Source: Pedobacter sp. UBA5917
GTDB lineage: Bacteria; Bacteroidota; Bacteroidia; Sphingobacteriales; Sphingobacteriaceae
Assembly: GCF_002432345.1 (NCBI RefSeq)
Contig: NZ_DJDT01000081.1
Span: 1-7,818 of the forward strand
Direction: 5' to 3'
DNA length: 7,818 nt
Of the stretch, positions 6,347 through 7,818 are shown piece by piece. Within the stretch, counting starts at the first letter, position 1. Each line of letters opens with the position of its first letter. A program made the translations under genes and the position numbers. A model generated the notes under the pieces. That model did not search any database, was not told the origin of the DNA, and worked only from the letters and a program-made list of their open reading frames with translations.

Positions 6347-6862
6347 ATGAATTTTATAGGAGAAATAAAACTGGTAGGAGAAAATTTTGCGCCCAGCGGC
6401 TGGATGTTTTGTCGTGGACAGCTTTTGCCTGTTAGTCAATATAGCGCATTGTTCGCCTTAATAGGAACTACCTATGGTGGCAATGGTGTAAGCACTTTTG
6501 CATTGCCTAATTTACAGGGAACAGTTCCTGTGGGAGCGGGCGATGGTCCGGGTTTAACCCCACTTCCATTAGGTGCCCGATATGGAACCGAGGGCGTAAA
6601 CCTTCTTGTTACCAACCTGCCATCGCATACCCATAGTGTTAATGCGGTAAGTACCGGTGGTACAGTATCCTCTCCAACAGGAAATTATTTTGCCAACAAG
6701 GGAAGAAGCGACAATGATTATACTTCAAACAACCCAAATACGCAGATGAACATAATGACTGTAGGGGTTACAGGCAATAATCTTCCTGTACCTGTAATGC
6801 AGCCTTACATAGCACTTAATTATGTAATTGCAGTACAGGGAGTATATCCTGCCCGAAATTAA
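6347..6862 (+). CDS. Phage tail collar domain protein (MdpB-like), paralog 3
   Basis: The 171-residue third paralog begins IGEIKLVGENFAPSGW and continues with the lone Cys22 in FCRGQLLP, LIGTTYGGNG at about 38-47 and FALPNLQGTVP at about 51-61. In that motif the usual Arg of the DLRGRVP end is replaced by Thr. The HxH pair is in LPSHTHS (His94, His96) and the protein ends NYVIAVQGVYPARN. Ser, Thr, Gly and Asn are abundant in residues 100-145, the region that in phage collars is exposed at the tip and could carry modifications or bind ligands. No secretion signal is visible. It is the last of the four-gene run that starts with the formyltransferase, and an 11-bp hairpin begins 12 nt after its stop, so the main transcript may end or be processed there. 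Confidence 0.9.
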   Translation: MNFIGEIKLVGENFAPSGWMFCRGQLLPVSQYSALFALIGTTYGGNGVSTFALPNLQGTVPVGAGDGPGLTPLPLGARYGTEGVNLLVTNLPSHTHSVNAVSTGGTVSSPTGNYFANKGRSDNDYTSNNPNTQMNIMTVGVTGNNLPVPVMQPYIALNYVIAVQGVYPARN

Positions 6863-6984
6863 TTAACCCTCTTACCACAGCTTTGCTTAAAAACAAAGCT
6901 GTGGATATATAAAACCAGTAAAAATACCAGCTGTGATAGTTGTTTCTGATTGCCAGTTGATATCGGACTTATAACCCAAATGAT
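6863..6984. other. Intergenic spacer between the collar operon and the surface-protein gene
   Basis: These 122 bp hold the stem-loop at 6875-6904 and otherwise AT-rich, non-coding sequence. I could not find a convincing Bacteroidota -33/-7 pair, so whether the surface-protein gene has its own promoter or is reached by read-through cannot be decided here. Confidence 0.5.
6875..6904 (+). terminator. Perfect 11-bp stem-loop after the collar operon (terminator or 3'-end stabiliser)
   Basis: CCACAGCTTTG at 6875-6885 pairs perfectly with CAAAGCTGTGG at 6894-6904 around an 8-nt A-rich loop, starting 12 nt after the third collar stop. No T-run follows on either strand (the plus strand continues ATATATAAAA), so it is not a textbook intrinsic terminator. 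It may end transcripts weakly, protect a processed 3' end, or allow partial read-through into the secreted-protein gene. Confidence 0.5.
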
Positions 6985-7818
6985 ATGAAAAAAGCTCTAC
7001 GCGTTTTATTTTCTACCACTATTCTTGTGCTTCTTGTATTGGCGGCCAAAGCTCAGATCCAGTTTCAGGATACCTATGAGAAAAGTTTTGGTAATAATGT
7101 TGTCACACTTACATCGTCTACCACTGATGGTACAGGACGTAAGATTTACACAGGTACAGGAGCCGTAGCCGGTGGCGCAACGCTTTATAAACTGTTATAT
7201 AACATAAATCGATGGGAAATCCAGTTTTATGATGGAGGTGTATACCAGGTAGCCTACTATAACACAACCAGTACAACTCCAAATCCGCCTTCAATTGGTA
7301 ATGGAACATGGGTAAATGCTGGTCCGGATAATTTACTTTTGCTTTCCGGCACAGTTATAGGTGGCAGTTCAAACGATGCAACGTTATTAGCTTTAACCAT
7401 ATCAGCAGGCACATTAACTCCGGCATTTTCAAGTAGCGGGATATCTTATTCGGCAAGTGTTACCAATGGTACAACGAGTATTAATGTTACCCCAACCCGA
7501 AACCAGGCAAACGCCACTATTAAAATAAATACCATTACTGCAACTAGTGGGAGCCCTTTTACAGTAAATTTAAATGTAGGAAATAATCCAATTAATGTTG
7601 TGGTAACTGCACAGGATGGTACAACAACAAAAACCTATACAATAAATGTTGGCAGGGCATTACCTGCCCCTGTTGTGGTAACTCCTGCCCATGGAAGCAC
7701 TACCAATAACCGTACGCCAAATTATACCGGTACAGCGCCAGCTAATTCTACCGTAACGGTTTACGTTGATGGTTCGGCGATAAGCCCTACTGCAACAGCA
7801 AATGCAGTGGGAAACTGG
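6985..7818 (+). CDS. Large secreted surface protein, N-terminal part (cadherin-like beta-sandwich and Ig-like domains), 3'-truncated by window edge
   Basis: An open frame of 278 codons runs from the ATG at 6985 to the window end without a stop. Residues 1-23 form a signal peptide: MKKALR, a hydrophobic core, then cleavage after AKA before QIQFQ. Residues about 30-120 contain a small unit with YKLLYNINRWEIQFYDGG and NPPSIGNGTWV, like modules I associate with Bacteroidota surface proteins. Residues about 131-222 match a cadherin-like beta-sandwich repeat (ATLLALTISAGTLTPAFSS, ISYSASV, NVGNNPINVVVTAQDGTTT, KTYTINV). From about 226 an Ig-like repeat starts (PVVVTPAHGSTTNNRTP, APANSTVTVYVDG). Such proteins are usually long, repetitive, exported by Sec and often anchored or released through type IX secretion; the deciding C-terminus is outside the window. 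It lies 122 bp downstream of the collar genes in the same direction, with a possible role as their surface partner. Confidence 0.85.
   Translation, partial: MKKALRVLFSTTILVLLVLAAKAQIQFQDTYEKSFGNNVVTLTSSTTDGTGRKIYTGTGAVAGGATLYKLLYNINRWEIQFYDGGVYQVAYYNTTSTTPNPPSIGNGTWVNAGPDNLLLLSGTVIGGSSNDATLLALTISAGTLTPAFSSSGISYSASVTNGTTSINVTPTRNQANATIKINTITATSGSPFTVNLNVGNNPINVVVTAQDGTTTKTYTINVGRALPAPVVVTPAHGSTTNNRTPNYTGTAPANSTVTVYVDGSAISPTATANAVGNW

Noticed and set aside
5236..6862. Prophage or phage tail island
   Set aside because: Only the collar-domain genes look phage-related. No tube, sheath, baseplate, capsid, integrase or lysis genes are in the window, and the neighbours are metabolic or modifying enzymes and a secreted protein.
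5236..6862. DNA-level tandem repeat or recent gene duplication
   Set aside because: Nucleotide identity is limited to short conserved motifs. Similarity is at the protein level and the copies are well diverged.
7118..7309. 63-codon minus-strand open frame
   Set aside because: It lies inside the secreted-protein frame, which has a signal peptide and recognisable domains. The minus-strand product has no recognisable feature.

Overview
The window looks like chromosomal DNA of a Bacteroidota bacterium, most likely Sphingobacteriaceae (Pedobacter- or Mucilaginibacter-like). The reasons are moderate GC, A-rich leaders with no GGAGG Shine-Dalgarno, a TTTG-N19-TAAATTTA promoter candidate of the Bacteroidota type, and a secreted protein with cadherin-like and Ig-like beta-sandwich repeats. 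The genus is an inference from style, not from a marker gene. Nothing in the window is an RNA gene, CRISPR array or insertion sequence.

Left part (1-1779): the 3' end of a zinc-type alcohol dehydrogenase resembling the phosphonate-catabolism-associated subgroup is followed after 1 nt by an OPA-type major facilitator transporter. The unit closes with a strong stem-loop at 1748-1779 that can terminate transcription from both sides. It appears to be the end of an organophosphorus or phosphonate uptake and degradation operon lying mainly to the left.

Middle part (1803-4093, minus strand): in transcription order, an aspartyl/asparaginyl beta-hydroxylase-type dioxygenase, a PAPS-type sulfotransferase (ATGA overlap) and a small SpoT/Mesh1-like HD hydrolase (27-nt gap). 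They run convergently into the same terminator.

Right part (4252-7818, plus strand): across a 158-bp divergent spacer lies a GTG-started two-domain formyltransferase. Three tandem paralogous phage-tail-collar (MdpB-like) genes follow at gaps of 27-30 nt, then a 122-bp spacer with an 11-bp perfect hairpin. The start of a large secreted surface protein (signal peptide, cadherin-like beta-sandwich, Ig-like domain) runs off the right edge.

The most interesting reading is that the divergent block is one system: three small collar proteins and a large surface protein, next to three enzymes that could modify protein or a small ligand (hydroxylation, sulfation, formylation). No other phage or contractile-injection genes are present, so this is not an obvious prophage. 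The functional link is inferred from gene order only.
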